A stretch of 20,586 bases of DNA, from positions 20,992-41,577 of the forward strand of contig DLRJ01000158.1 in assembly GCA_002500485.1 (NCBI GenBank). The letters run 5' to 3'. Positions 5,482 to 13,633 of the stretch are shown here, piece after piece. The DNA is from Dehalococcoidia bacterium UBA7891 (GTDB taxonomy: Bacteria > Chloroflexota > Dehalococcoidia > Lucifugimonadales > UBA826). The notes below the pieces were generated by a model. That model saw only the letters and a program-made list of their open reading frames with translations, made no database searches and was not told the origin of the DNA. Both the position numbers and the translations under genes were made by a program. Position 1 is the stretch's first letter; every line of letters starts with the position of its first letter.

Positions 5482-7389
5482 ATGATTTGGGTACGTAGAA
5501 TAATTGCATTACCTTTCATAATCATGGCATTCGTCACCTTTCAAGTTGGTGTTCTTGCCCAGCAGACAGCTTCCAATCTCATCAATCCATCTTTCTACCT
5601 GGAAACTTTGGCAGAGTCTAACATCTACCAGTTTCTATTGACTGATTTGCCCAGAACAGCTCTAAAAGACGTGCGGAAGGCAAATAGTAACCCTATTATT
5701 GATCAGAGCGGATTATCTGATGAAATTATAATCACCTCGATAAACGAAATTATCCCACCTGAGTGGTTGCAATCCAATTTTGAATCCACCGTCACAGGGG
5801 TCGGTGACTATGTAACTGGAAAAAGTGACGATTTCACCATTTCGATACCGGTAGATGAAAGAGTGCAAGCAGCCTCTAACCAGATAACTTTTATTTTAAA
5901 TGAAAGTGACCTTTATAAACTTGTCATGGAAAATCAAGTTCGCCCAGTTGTGTCTCAAGCGTCGAAAAACGAATTACCTTTCGACGTATCTGTTAGCGAG
6001 GACCAGCTAATGGGTTCGATCCAAAAAATAATATCTAAATCATGGCTCACAGGGCAAATAGATTCGGTCCTCGGCGAAGTAGTTCCTTACGCGGTAGGAG
6101 CTAAAGATACTTTCGCTGTCGTGATAACTGTAGACGATCGAATTGAAGTAGCAGTCGCAGAAGTCAAATTTTTATTGGCTGAAGCCAACGCATATGAATC
6201 ATTATTTGAAGGTTCAATTGCTCCAAATATATCCTCTTCAATAGGCAACACTGCAAAATTGCCCTATGGTGTGGAAATTACTGACGAGGAAATATCAGCA
6301 ATAATAAAAAAGACAGCCCCAGCTGCTTGGGTGCAAAAAACCACTGAATCAATACTTGATAATGCCACCCCGTATTTGGTCGGAAGAACTGATGAATTTA
6401 CTATATCAATTGACATAGAGCCAAATAAAGAGGATGCGGTCAGTGATTTGATGGCGCTCGCCGAGCAAAAGTTAAACAGCAAATTGGACAATTTACCAGA
6501 TTGTGACGCGGCTGAAGTCGCCAATATATTGAGCAACCCCGTCGGAGGAATTCCATCATGCTACCCCGCAGACCCAGCCCTTAAAGGACAAATGCAGAGT
6601 TATACCAAAGCATACATAAGTACAGTCATCTCAGCAGTAAGACCCCAGATTATCAATACAATTCCAAACTTAATCGAATTTGATCAAGACTCCTTGAGGC
6701 AGGTAGTCCCACCAAAAGCATTAGATTCTTTTGACCAGGGTAGAGCCATCATGCGAGAAGGATATACCTTCAGGGAAACTGATTTGGAAAGCCTTATCAA
6801 ACAAGGTGCTGGTGACAATTCTTGGGATCAAGTCAACACTGTTAGAAATTCGTTATCACAGGGGATTCAATATAACGATCAAGATTTTAGGGTTCATATT
6901 GAAACAATAACCGCAGATGGTGGCCAAACACTATCGATGCTTGACCAACTTCGAGGCATACTTAAGCTAGTACACATGTTTAATTTGGCAGTCTACATAC
7001 CGACTATTCTAATAGCAGCTCTAGTGGGGTTTTTAGGCGGACGAGGATGGAATCAAAGACTCATGTGGGCTGCTATAGCTATGTTGATCGCATCATTTCT
7101 TGTATACGTAATCTGGGGACCGATTTACTCTTCTTTCGCAGAGCCAATCATACACGTACAAATAGATCAAATCGCATCACAAACTAGCGGACAAATCGCA
7201 CCTCAGTTCTTAGCCACTGAATCTTTAGTGCTTCAGCAAGTCACCAGCATTGGGAAAATTGCGATTTCAAAGTTTATAGCAGGGATATCGGGTACTGCAC
7301 TCATAACATCAATTATCTCGGTGGTGATAATTGCCGGATGTGTGATTTTAAAAAAGATAAATTTTAAAGAGCAATTTAGAGGTAAATAG
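5482..7389 (+). CDS. Uncharacterised multi-repeat membrane protein
   Basis: I cannot assign a function. The 635-residue protein has one N-terminal membrane segment (about residues 7-26) and three C-terminal ones (about 502-520, 528-546 and 600-623). Between them is a large, probably extracytoplasmic region. It contains three tandem repeats of about 95 residues (about 77-170, 171-265, and a shorter one at 266-330). Each has a W followed by the pattern Y-x-V/L-G-x-x-D-x-F-x-I, as in GDYVTGKSDDFTISIPVDER, VPYAVGAKDTFAVVITVDDR and TPYLVGRTDEFTISIDIEPN. A half repeat precedes the first (about 36-76). Two Cys (341 and 360) could form a disulfide. The start has GGAG five bases upstream. The next gene follows after one base. 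I associate similar proteins with Chloroflexota, from memory. Confidence 0.85.
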   Translation: MIWVRRIIALPFIIMAFVTFQVGVLAQQTASNLINPSFYLETLAESNIYQFLLTDLPRTALKDVRKANSNPIIDQSGLSDEIIITSINEIIPPEWLQSNFESTVTGVGDYVTGKSDDFTISIPVDERVQAASNQITFILNESDLYKLVMENQVRPVVSQASKNELPFDVSVSEDQLMGSIQKIISKSWLTGQIDSVLGEVVPYAVGAKDTFAVVITVDDRIEVAVAEVKFLLAEANAYESLFEGSIAPNISSSIGNTAKLPYGVEITDEEISAIIKKTAPAAWVQKTTESILDNATPYLVGRTDEFTISIDIEPNKEDAVSDLMALAEQKLNSKLDNLPDCDAAEVANILSNPVGGIPSCYPADPALKGQMQSYTKAYISTVISAVRPQIINTIPNLIEFDQDSLRQVVPPKALDSFDQGRAIMREGYTFRETDLESLIKQGAGDNSWDQVNTVRNSLSQGIQYNDQDFRVHIETITADGGQTLSMLDQLRGILKLVHMFNLAVYIPTILIAALVGFLGGRGWNQRLMWAAIAMLIASFLVYVIWGPIYSSFAEPIIHVQIDQIASQTSGQIAPQFLATESLVLQQVTSIGKIAISKFIAGISGTALITSIISVVIIAGCVILKKINFKEQFRGK

Positions 7390-7390
7390 T

Positions 7391-7936
7391 ATGGCTAGAA
7401 TCAAGCAAATAACATCAAAAAATGAAGTGTCAGATCAACATCATGAAATATTCGATTCCATAGCTTCTTCCAGAGGAAGGATAAGTGGCCCATTCTCAGT
7501 TCTGCTTCACAGCCCAGAGGTCGCCGGAAGAGCGGCGCATCTTGGGGCCTACATACGCTTTGAATCTTTACTTAAGGACGATGAGAGGGAGGTTGCGATC
7601 ATTACAGCTGCCCGTGAAATGAATTGTAATTACGAATGGGCAGCTCATGTGCCAATAGCTATGGAGGCTGGTGTAACCCAAGAAGTTGTGAACGTCATAA
7701 ATAAAAGAACTTCCACAAACAAGGTCGCCCCCAACTATTCACTGGTAATACGTTATGCAAGACAATTAATAAATGATAAAAAAGTGGACCAAGAAACGTT
7801 TGATCAGGCTGTTTCCAAATACGGAGAACAGGGGGTCACAGAATTAACGGCAGCCATTGGCTATTACGGGATGCTAGCATGTGCCCTCAATGTTTTTGAG
7901 GTAACCCCAGATTCTGGCAAACCGACCCTAATATAA
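7391..7936 (+). CDS. Carboxymuconolactone decarboxylase (AhpD-like) family protein
   Basis: This 181-residue all-helical protein of the CMD family has the typical block DDEREVAIITAAREMNCNYEWAAHVPIA. In peroxidase members (AhpD) this site is CxxCxxxH; here it is C79-N-Y-E82-W-A-A-H86. The second Cys is Glu, so a thiol peroxidase role is unlikely, and EWxxH is the form seen in gamma-carboxymuconolactone decarboxylase-like enzymes. The substrate is unknown. The ATG lies one base after the stop of the membrane-protein gene, with GAGGT upstream, so the two are almost certainly co-transcribed. The gene ends one base before the convergent aldo/keto reductase gene. Confidence 0.85.
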   Translation: MARIKQITSKNEVSDQHHEIFDSIASSRGRISGPFSVLLHSPEVAGRAAHLGAYIRFESLLKDDEREVAIITAAREMNCNYEWAAHVPIAMEAGVTQEVVNVINKRTSTNKVAPNYSLVIRYARQLINDKKVDQETFDQAVSKYGEQGVTELTAAIGYYGMLACALNVFEVTPDSGKPTLI

Positions 7937-7937
7937 C

Positions 7938-8864
7938 TTAAGGAAGAAATTGGGTGACCTCTTCATATTCCTTATCAGTCAACTGCCAATCTGCTGCGTC
8001 AGCGTTGGAGATAACCTGTTCAGGTTTGGTTGCACCAGCTATTACTGAACTAATATCATTGTTATAAAGTAGCCAGGCGAACGCCAAATCCAAAACAGTT
8101 TTACCTCTCTCTTCGGAAAAATTGATCAATTTTTCCAGTAGCGCATAATTATCCTCCGTAAACAGCCCTTTATTGTCAGCTTCCAATCTAGACCCTTCTG
8201 GAGGTGGAGAATTTTTCCTGTATTTTCCTGTCAGAAATCCATTGGCTAATGGAAAATATGGGAGAATTCCGACCCCATACTTTCCACAAAAAGGAATCAG
8301 TTCCTGCTCTACATTTCGTTCTAACATGCTGTAGTGTGGTTGGGCACTTATGAAAGTCTGGATTCCAAGTTCCCTGGAGGTCCATATAGACTCGCAAACC
8401 TGCCATGCAGAAAAATTTGAACACCCAAAATACCTTACTTTGCCTTGGGTGACCAAATCATCCAAAACTCTCAAGGTTTCTTCTATCGGGGTATTGGGGT
8501 CCCACCAATGAATTTGGTACAAATCTATATAATCGGTACGCAAGCGAGCCAGGCTGTTCTCAACTTGTTCTATTATATGTTTTCTGGAGTTGCCAGCTTG
8601 ATTGGGGCCTTCAGACATACGACTTGAAACCTTTGTAGCTATTACGGCCTTCTCACGCCTACCTTCTAGGGACCTACCAATATATTCCTCTGACATGGTA
8701 TTACCATAGCTATTTGAGGTGTCAATCAAATTGATTCCAACATCAAATAATTGACTGATCACGGAGTTCGAACTCTCGTAATCCAACCTACCTCCAAAAT
8801 TATTAGCCCCAAGGCCGACAACAGAAACCTCCAAGCCAGATTTTCCTAATTTTCTATATTTCAT
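7938..8864 (-). CDS. Aldo/keto reductase
   Basis: This 308-residue NADPH-dependent (beta/alpha)8-barrel oxidoreductase has the catalytic tetrad in view: Asp and Tyr in LIDTSNSYGNT, Lys in VIATKVSS, and His in YQIHWWDPNTP. The cofactor-binding C-terminal block is SSVIAGATKPEQVISN. The start MKYRKLGKSGLEVSVVGLGA is typical of the YhdN/Kv-beta-like group, which reduces aldehydes and ketones of varied kinds. The ATG overlaps the stop codon of the upstream ComB-like gene by one base (TAATG), indicating translational coupling. It is the last gene of the ispH-comB-akr operon and ends one base from the convergent CMD gene. Confidence 0.93.
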   Translation of the reverse strand: MKYRKLGKSGLEVSVVGLGANNFGGRLDYESSNSVISQLFDVGINLIDTSNSYGNTMSEEYIGRSLEGRREKAVIATKVSSRMSEGPNQAGNSRKHIIEQVENSLARLRTDYIDLYQIHWWDPNTPIEETLRVLDDLVTQGKVRYFGCSNFSAWQVCESIWTSRELGIQTFISAQPHYSMLERNVEQELIPFCGKYGVGILPYFPLANGFLTGKYRKNSPPPEGSRLEADNKGLFTEDNYALLEKLINFSEERGKTVLDLAFAWLLYNNDISSVIAGATKPEQVISNADAADWQLTDKEYEEVTQFLP

Positions 8865-9571
8865 TAGAGTCTCCCGTTATTTACTATATTTTCAGGCCTG
8901 GATACAAAATATCCGTCTTCTTTATTAATCATAAGAGCAAATGAGTGTGAATTTATATCCAAAGCCATTTCACGATCTTCAATAGGCCATTGAGGGTATT
9001 CAGCGGTTTCGTACTTTTGCGACTCTTCACCAGATATAACCAATGATCTTACAGCCTTATGATCAGGGGTTCTCCCTTGCATGGTATTCCGTAAATAAAG
9101 AGCACATTGTTCATCTTCATCTGCTCTTATCTTACCTTCTAAACCCATGGCTACTATAGTTACTATCTCTGGCTGTGCCGAAAGAATGTTAGTTGCCGTA
9201 GCAGATGCCACAGCAAACGAACCTCCATAGATGACATCTGCCTTAGAAGCCGCTGTAACACCCACTGTTCCTGCCCTTGTGGACTGGATAATTGTCTTGT
9301 CGGTCAGGTCTACATCTTTTAATTCAAAAGGGGAATTTCCAAAATCAAATCCTTCCGGCCTTTTACCTCCAACTTCCCCCATCAACACATCCCCCATCCC
9401 TTTACGCTTAAGTTCAAAAGCCTCCTCTATTTCAGCAACCAAGATGATTTCCTTTGCGCCGTTAGCAAAAGCCACGGCTTCTGTAGTAAAACAACGGAAA
9501 ACATCGACCACCACCACGACTCCCTCAGCCTCTCTGGCTCCCGCAATCAGACTTTCGATTCTTATTTCCAA
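8864..9571 (-). CDS. comB: ComB-like (2-phosphosulfolactate phosphatase family) protein
   Basis: This 235-residue protein matches the ComB family, named for the Mg-dependent hydrolysis of 2-phosphosulfolactate in coenzyme M synthesis. Visible family blocks are GVVVVVDVFRCFTTEAVAFANGA near the N-terminus (conserved Asp and Arg), LMGEVGGKRPEGFDFGNSP, and IQSTRAGTVGVTAA. No other coenzyme M gene is seen here, and many bacteria carry this family without making coenzyme M, so the actual substrate is open. The start is TTG at 9571, one base after the ispH stop codon (TAAATTG); no ATG or GTG is suitably placed. The gene overlaps the downstream aldo/keto reductase by one base. Confidence 0.88.
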   Translation of the reverse strand: MEIRIESLIAGAREAEGVVVVVDVFRCFTTEAVAFANGAKEIILVAEIEEAFELKRKGMGDVLMGEVGGKRPEGFDFGNSPFELKDVDLTDKTIIQSTRAGTVGVTAASKADVIYGGSFAVASATATNILSAQPEIVTIVAMGLEGKIRADEDEQCALYLRNTMQGRTPDHKAVRSLVISGEESQKYETAEYPQWPIEDREMALDINSHSFALMINKEDGYFVSRPENIVNNGRL

Positions 9572-9572
9572 T

Positions 9573-10487
9573 TTATGCGTCCCCTATATCTCTTAATTCT
9601 TTAGGCAAGGTGAAAGTTATATTTTCTTCTTCGCCCCCCATTTCAATTACATTGTCAGGGTCAATGAAATCTATGATGCCCCTCACTAGTGAGTCAGGTG
9701 TAGATGCTCCGGACGTTATACCTACGTTTACCACGCCAGCAAGCCATTTAGGATCAAGTTCTTCTACATTATTAATCAAAAAGGCAGGGACTCCGTTTGA
9801 TTCCGCAACCTCTTTTAATCGATTGCAGTTAGAACTATTTTGCCCACCCACCACCAAAAATACCTCAACATGATTAGAAATTTCCTTTACTGCCATTTGC
9901 CTGTTTGTAGTGGCATAACAGAGATCATTCCTTACTAACACATCAGTAAAGGAGTTTTGAATATTGCGTATCGAATTTTCAGTATCGTCTACAGAAAGCG
10001 TGGTCTGCGTCAACACAGCCACGGGAATGGAATTATCCCATTTTGGAGGTACAAATTCCTCCCTATCATCCACAATTTTCATATCTGTTTGGCCCGTTGT
10101 CCCTTTAACTTCCTGATGGCCTTTATGCCCAACCAATATGATTTTTCTGCCGTCCCGGTTGTATTTTTTTGCTTCGTTATGAACCTTAATCACAAGAGGG
10201 CAAGTTGCATCCAAAACTTGTAATCCCTGTTCTTTTGCATTCTTGAAATCTTCAGGAGGAGAGCCATGAGCCGAAAAAACGACCTTTGATCCTCTTGGTA
10301 TTTCATTTACATTTTCGACTGTTATAGCACCTTTCGATTCTAAATCCTTCACAACGTGAGGATTATGAACTATTTGATGCTTCACATATATCGGAGGCCC
10401 ATATTTTTTAAGGGCCAATTCAACAATATCTATTGCGCGAACCACTCCGGCACAAAACCCTCGCGGGACTCCCAAATAAACGTTCAC
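9573..10487 (-). CDS. ispH: 4-hydroxy-3-methylbut-2-enyl diphosphate reductase
   Basis: IspH (LytB) performs the last step of the MEP isoprenoid pathway, converting HMBPP to IPP and DMAPP with an iron-sulfur cluster. The three cluster cysteines are present: C12 in GFCAGVVRA, C96 in DATCPLV and C190 in DLCYATTNRQ. The catalytic Glu is E126 in GHKGHQEVKG. SAHGSPP and TSGASTPDSLV are further family blocks. Its 304 residues are the normal length. The start is GTG at 10487-10485, with a strong SD (AGGAGGG) six bases upstream. It heads the ispH-comB-akr operon and is divergent from the aminotransferase gene across 150 bp. This places the host among MEP-pathway bacteria. Confidence 0.97.
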   Translation of the reverse strand: MNVYLGVPRGFCAGVVRAIDIVELALKKYGPPIYVKHQIVHNPHVVKDLESKGAITVENVNEIPRGSKVVFSAHGSPPEDFKNAKEQGLQVLDATCPLVIKVHNEAKKYNRDGRKIILVGHKGHQEVKGTTGQTDMKIVDDREEFVPPKWDNSIPVAVLTQTTLSVDDTENSIRNIQNSFTDVLVRNDLCYATTNRQMAVKEISNHVEVFLVVGGQNSSNCNRLKEVAESNGVPAFLINNVEELDPKWLAGVVNVGITSGASTPDSLVRGIIDFIDPDNVIEMGGEEENITFTLPKELRDIGDA

Positions 10488-10593
10488 TTAGCCCTCCTAG
10501 CATGATATATACCCAATACTTGGTCTAGCATATCAAATAATGTCATATGGTTAGGTTGATGAGCCCGTTGTAGTAGTAACCTTTGAGTCGTTG

Positions 10594-10599
10594 TATACT
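10594..10599 (+). promoter_or_regulatory. Candidate -10 (TATACT) upstream of the aminotransferase gene
   Basis: TATACT lies 38 nt before the aminotransferase ATG, in the 150-bp divergent region shared with ispH. The -35 is not obvious. On the opposite strand an AT-rich TATATA near 10505-10510 with an upstream TTGATA could serve ispH, but the spacing of 19 is long. Confidence 0.35.
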
Positions 10600-10637
10600 A
10601 ATCATATCTAACTGTCGCAACGGAGATTCCACCCCAT

Positions 10638-11804
10638 ATGAAATTAGCTCAGCGGATGAGTCGCCTTGGAACTGAAACAGCCTTCGAAGTACTAGCGAAA
10701 GCCCAACAGTTAGAAGCCAAAGGAAGAAATATCATCCATCTCGAAATCGGGGAACCTGATTTTGATACCCCGACTAACATTGTAGAGGCAGGCAGGCAGG
10801 CTTTGTCCGATGGGTTTACCTCATATAACCCTTCTCCCGGATATGCCGATTTGAAAGAGTCAATAGCAAAAGATATATCTAAAAGTAGGAATATACGTGT
10901 CAAAAAAGAAAACGTGATTGTCACCCCAGGTGGTAAACCAATAATGTTTTTCATAATACTGGCGATGATAGAGAATGGGGATGAAGTGCTTTACCCGAAC
11001 CCGGGGTTCCCAATTTATGAATCTATGATTGAATTTTGCGGCGGGACGGCAGTCCCAGTGAGACTTGGTGAGGAAAACTCTTTCAATTTAGATATTAAGG
11101 AGTTGGAAAGCCAGATATCTGAAAAAACAAAATTGCTGATTGTCAATTCTCCTAATAACCCATGTGGAAGCGTAATAGACAAAAAAGATTTAGAAGCTTT
11201 GTCGAAACTAGCTAAGGAAAATGACATTACAGTTTTATCTGATGAAATATACTCACGCTTCCTATACGAAGGAACACACCACAGTATCGCAAGTTTCCCT
11301 GACATGATAGATAGAACCATAATACTCGACGGCTACTCTAAAACTTACGCTATGACTGGTTGGAGAATCGGTTATGGGGTCTTTCCAGATGACTTGGTTG
11401 AACCTATTTCACGGTTAGTGACCAACAGTGTGTCATGCACAGCCAGTTTCACCCAAAGAGCCGCTATTGAAGCAACAGAAGGGCCTCAAGAAGATTCAAT
11501 ACTAATGGTTGAAGAATTCAAGAAGAGAAGATCTATAGTGGTTGATGGGTTAAACAAAATTGACGGTATAACATGTGCTTTACCTAAAGGTGCCTTTTAT
11601 GCGTTCCCCAACGTAGAAGGAACCGGAATGACTAGCTCTGAATTTGCTAATAGAGTCCTTGAAGAAGCCGGAGTAGCGGTATTGGCGGGGGAATCGTTTG
11701 GTGAATACGGAACCGGTTATATAAGAATATCTTTTGCAAACTCAACAGAAAATTTGATCGAAGCCATAGACAGAATACGTAACTTCGTAGAATCCAAAAC
11801 CTAA
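10638..11804 (+). CDS. Class I/II pyridoxal-phosphate-dependent aminotransferase
   Basis: This 388-residue fold-type I aminotransferase is of the aspartate/aromatic aminotransferase group. Visible motifs are LEIGEPDFDTPTNI near residue 36, VIVTPGGKPIMFFI, the substrate and cofactor block IVNSPNNPCGSVID, VLSDEIYSRFLYEG, and the PLP-binding lysine in DGYSKTYAMTGWRIGYG. The C-terminal YIRISFANSTENL carries the conserved carboxylate-binding Arg. The amino donor cannot be decided. The start ATG has only a distant GGAG (about 11 bases). It is transcribed toward nadE, with a 70-bp gap and no terminator seen, so the two may share a transcript. Confidence 0.93.
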   Translation: MKLAQRMSRLGTETAFEVLAKAQQLEAKGRNIIHLEIGEPDFDTPTNIVEAGRQALSDGFTSYNPSPGYADLKESIAKDISKSRNIRVKKENVIVTPGGKPIMFFIILAMIENGDEVLYPNPGFPIYESMIEFCGGTAVPVRLGEENSFNLDIKELESQISEKTKLLIVNSPNNPCGSVIDKKDLEALSKLAKENDITVLSDEIYSRFLYEGTHHSIASFPDMIDRTIILDGYSKTYAMTGWRIGYGVFPDDLVEPISRLVTNSVSCTASFTQRAAIEATEGPQEDSILMVEEFKKRRSIVVDGLNKIDGITCALPKGAFYAFPNVEGTGMTSSEFANRVLEEAGVAVLAGESFGEYGTGYIRISFANSTENLIEAIDRIRNFVESKT

Positions 11805-11874
11805 ATCAGCACCGATTACAGTAGAATAGGTCCCGTATATTTTATTTAATTTATGTTGATGGACCATACTAGAA

Positions 11875-13575
11875 TTGGCTACCCTACGTTTAGCATTAGC
11901 GCAGATTAACCCTACAGTCGGTGATTTAAGTCATAACAGTGACGTCATCATTCACCATATAGAGAAAGCAGAACAGGAAGGAATTGACATTATCGCTTTC
12001 CCAGAACTGGCGGTGACAGGATATCCTCCAGAAGATCTCTTGCTTAAACATAATTTCATAAAAGACAACATGGATGCTGCCGAAAGAATAGCTCGATCTA
12101 CCGGTGAAATAACGGCTATATTCGGATATGCGGAACGTGTGGAAGACAAAATCTATAATTCTGCTGCGATAGTTAGCAACCACGAAATCCTGGATAGCTA
12201 CCAAAAGATGTATCTGCCGAATTACGGAGTCTTTGATGAAAAACGTTATTTCACTGAAGGGTCTGATTTCCCGGTATACGACTTGGACCATGTGAGGTTC
12301 GGAGTAAATGTATGTGAAGATATTTGGTTTTCACCCGGTCCAAGTGATATCCAGAGTGATAATGGGGCATCTTTGATTATCAATATCAACGGTTCTCCTT
12401 TCAACTTAGGAAAAAGATCTCAAAGAGAAAAAGTATTGATCGAAAGAGCAAAAAGCAATGGTGTATTCATCGCATATATAAACATGGTTGGAGGGCAAGA
12501 TGAACTTGTGTTTGACGGCGGTAGTCTCATAGTTGATCCAGCAGGCAACATACTCATGAGAGCAAATCAATTCGAAGAAAATATATATATATATGAAATT
12601 GATCTTCCTACATATAAGCCTAGTACTACGCAGGACTCAGTTAACGAGATAAAAAAGGTGATCTTACCGGGGATAATAAAAGAGAGCTCCTCTAATATTC
12701 CCTTAACTCCACTGACAATTATTGATCAGAACGAAGAAATTTACAGGGCTCTGGTACTCGGAACACGCGATTACGTAAGAAAATGCGGATTCACTAAGGC
12801 CCTAATTGCTCTATCCGGAGGTATTGATTCTAGCCTGGTTGCCGCCATTGCAGTAGAGGCTTTAGGCTCGGAAAATGTAAAAGGTATATCTTTGCCTTCC
12901 AAATTTTCCTCCAGTGGTAGCAAAGTTGACGCCAAAAAACTAGCTGATAATTTAGAAATACCAATGGACACGATTCATATTGAGGAAATTCTTCAATCTA
13001 TGGAAAAAGGTCTCAATGATCAATTTCAAGGAACCGAATGGGGGGTCGCCGAGGAGAACCTCCAATCTAGAATCAGAGGCAATATAATGATGGCATTATC
13101 TAACAAATTCGGATTTCTGGTATTAACCACCGGGAATAAAAGTGAAATGGCTGTCGGATATGCCACCATTTATGGGGACATGGCAGGAGGATTCTCAGTA
13201 ATAAAGGACTTACCCAAAGGTATGGTGTACGAAATTTGCCACTATATTAATATGAAGCATGGATACGACTTAATTCCCAATTCTATCTTGACCAAACCCC
13301 CTAGCGCGGAATTAAAACCTAACCAAAAAGATTCAGACACTCTTCCTGACTATGATATCTTGGATGCTATCTTGGAAAAATATGTCGAAGAAGATCTTGG
13401 AATTGCGGATATCTTAAATATCGGATTTGATCCCGGCACCGTGGCTGAAATATTAAAACTTGTAGACATAAATGAGTATAAACGGCGTCAGTCAGCTCCA
13501 GGTATCAAAATAACTTCTAGGAATTTTGGTAGGGATCGCAGGATGCCTATTTCCAACAAATATCGACCGTATTAA
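11875..13575 (+). CDS. nadE: Glutamine-dependent NAD+ synthetase
   Basis: This 566-residue two-domain enzyme amidates nicotinate adenine dinucleotide (NaAD) to NAD+ using glutamine and ATP. The N-terminal nitrilase-type glutaminase domain has the Glu-Lys-Cys triad: E44 (FPELAVTGYPPED), K111 (YQKMYLPNYG) and C147 (VNVCEDIWF). The C-terminal ammonia-dependent synthetase domain has the PP-loop ALSGGIDSSLVAAIA near residue 315, then LTTGNKSEMAVGYATIYGDMAGG. The C-terminus FGRDRRMPISNKYRPY is normal. The start is TTG at 11875, matching the family N-terminus (ATLRLALAQINPTVGD); only Ile/Leu codons and a stop precede it in frame. There is no strong SD. The next gene begins 58 bp downstream. Confidence 0.96.
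   Translation: MATLRLALAQINPTVGDLSHNSDVIIHHIEKAEQEGIDIIAFPELAVTGYPPEDLLLKHNFIKDNMDAAERIARSTGEITAIFGYAERVEDKIYNSAAIVSNHEILDSYQKMYLPNYGVFDEKRYFTEGSDFPVYDLDHVRFGVNVCEDIWFSPGPSDIQSDNGASLIININGSPFNLGKRSQREKVLIERAKSNGVFIAYINMVGGQDELVFDGGSLIVDPAGNILMRANQFEENIYIYEIDLPTYKPSTTQDSVNEIKKVILPGIIKESSSNIPLTPLTIIDQNEEIYRALVLGTRDYVRKCGFTKALIALSGGIDSSLVAAIAVEALGSENVKGISLPSKFSSSGSKVDAKKLADNLEIPMDTIHIEEILQSMEKGLNDQFQGTEWGVAEENLQSRIRGNIMMALSNKFGFLVLTTGNKSEMAVGYATIYGDMAGGFSVIKDLPKGMVYEICHYINMKHGYDLIPNSILTKPPSAELKPNQKDSDTLPDYDILDAILEKYVEEDLGIADILNIGFDPGTVAEILKLVDINEYKRRQSAPGIKITSRNFGRDRRMPISNKYRPY
12581..12594 (+). repeat. (AT)7 microsatellite within nadE
   Basis: Seven AT units encode part of ENIYIYEI in the linker after the glutaminase domain. 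The reading frame is intact. It is the longest simple-sequence tract I notice in the window. Confidence 0.9.
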
Positions 13576-13633
13576 ATGCATATATTAGTATTACTGCCGT
13601 TATAAATAAATAAAATACAATAAGAGCTTAAAC

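Noticed and set aside
9231..9596. Open frame on the + strand across the ComB-like gene
   Set aside because: Low-complexity Ser/Thr-rich antisense of a clear coding gene.
11926..12291. Reverse-strand open frame inside nadE
   Set aside because: Shadow of the glutaminase domain, with composition not like a protein family.
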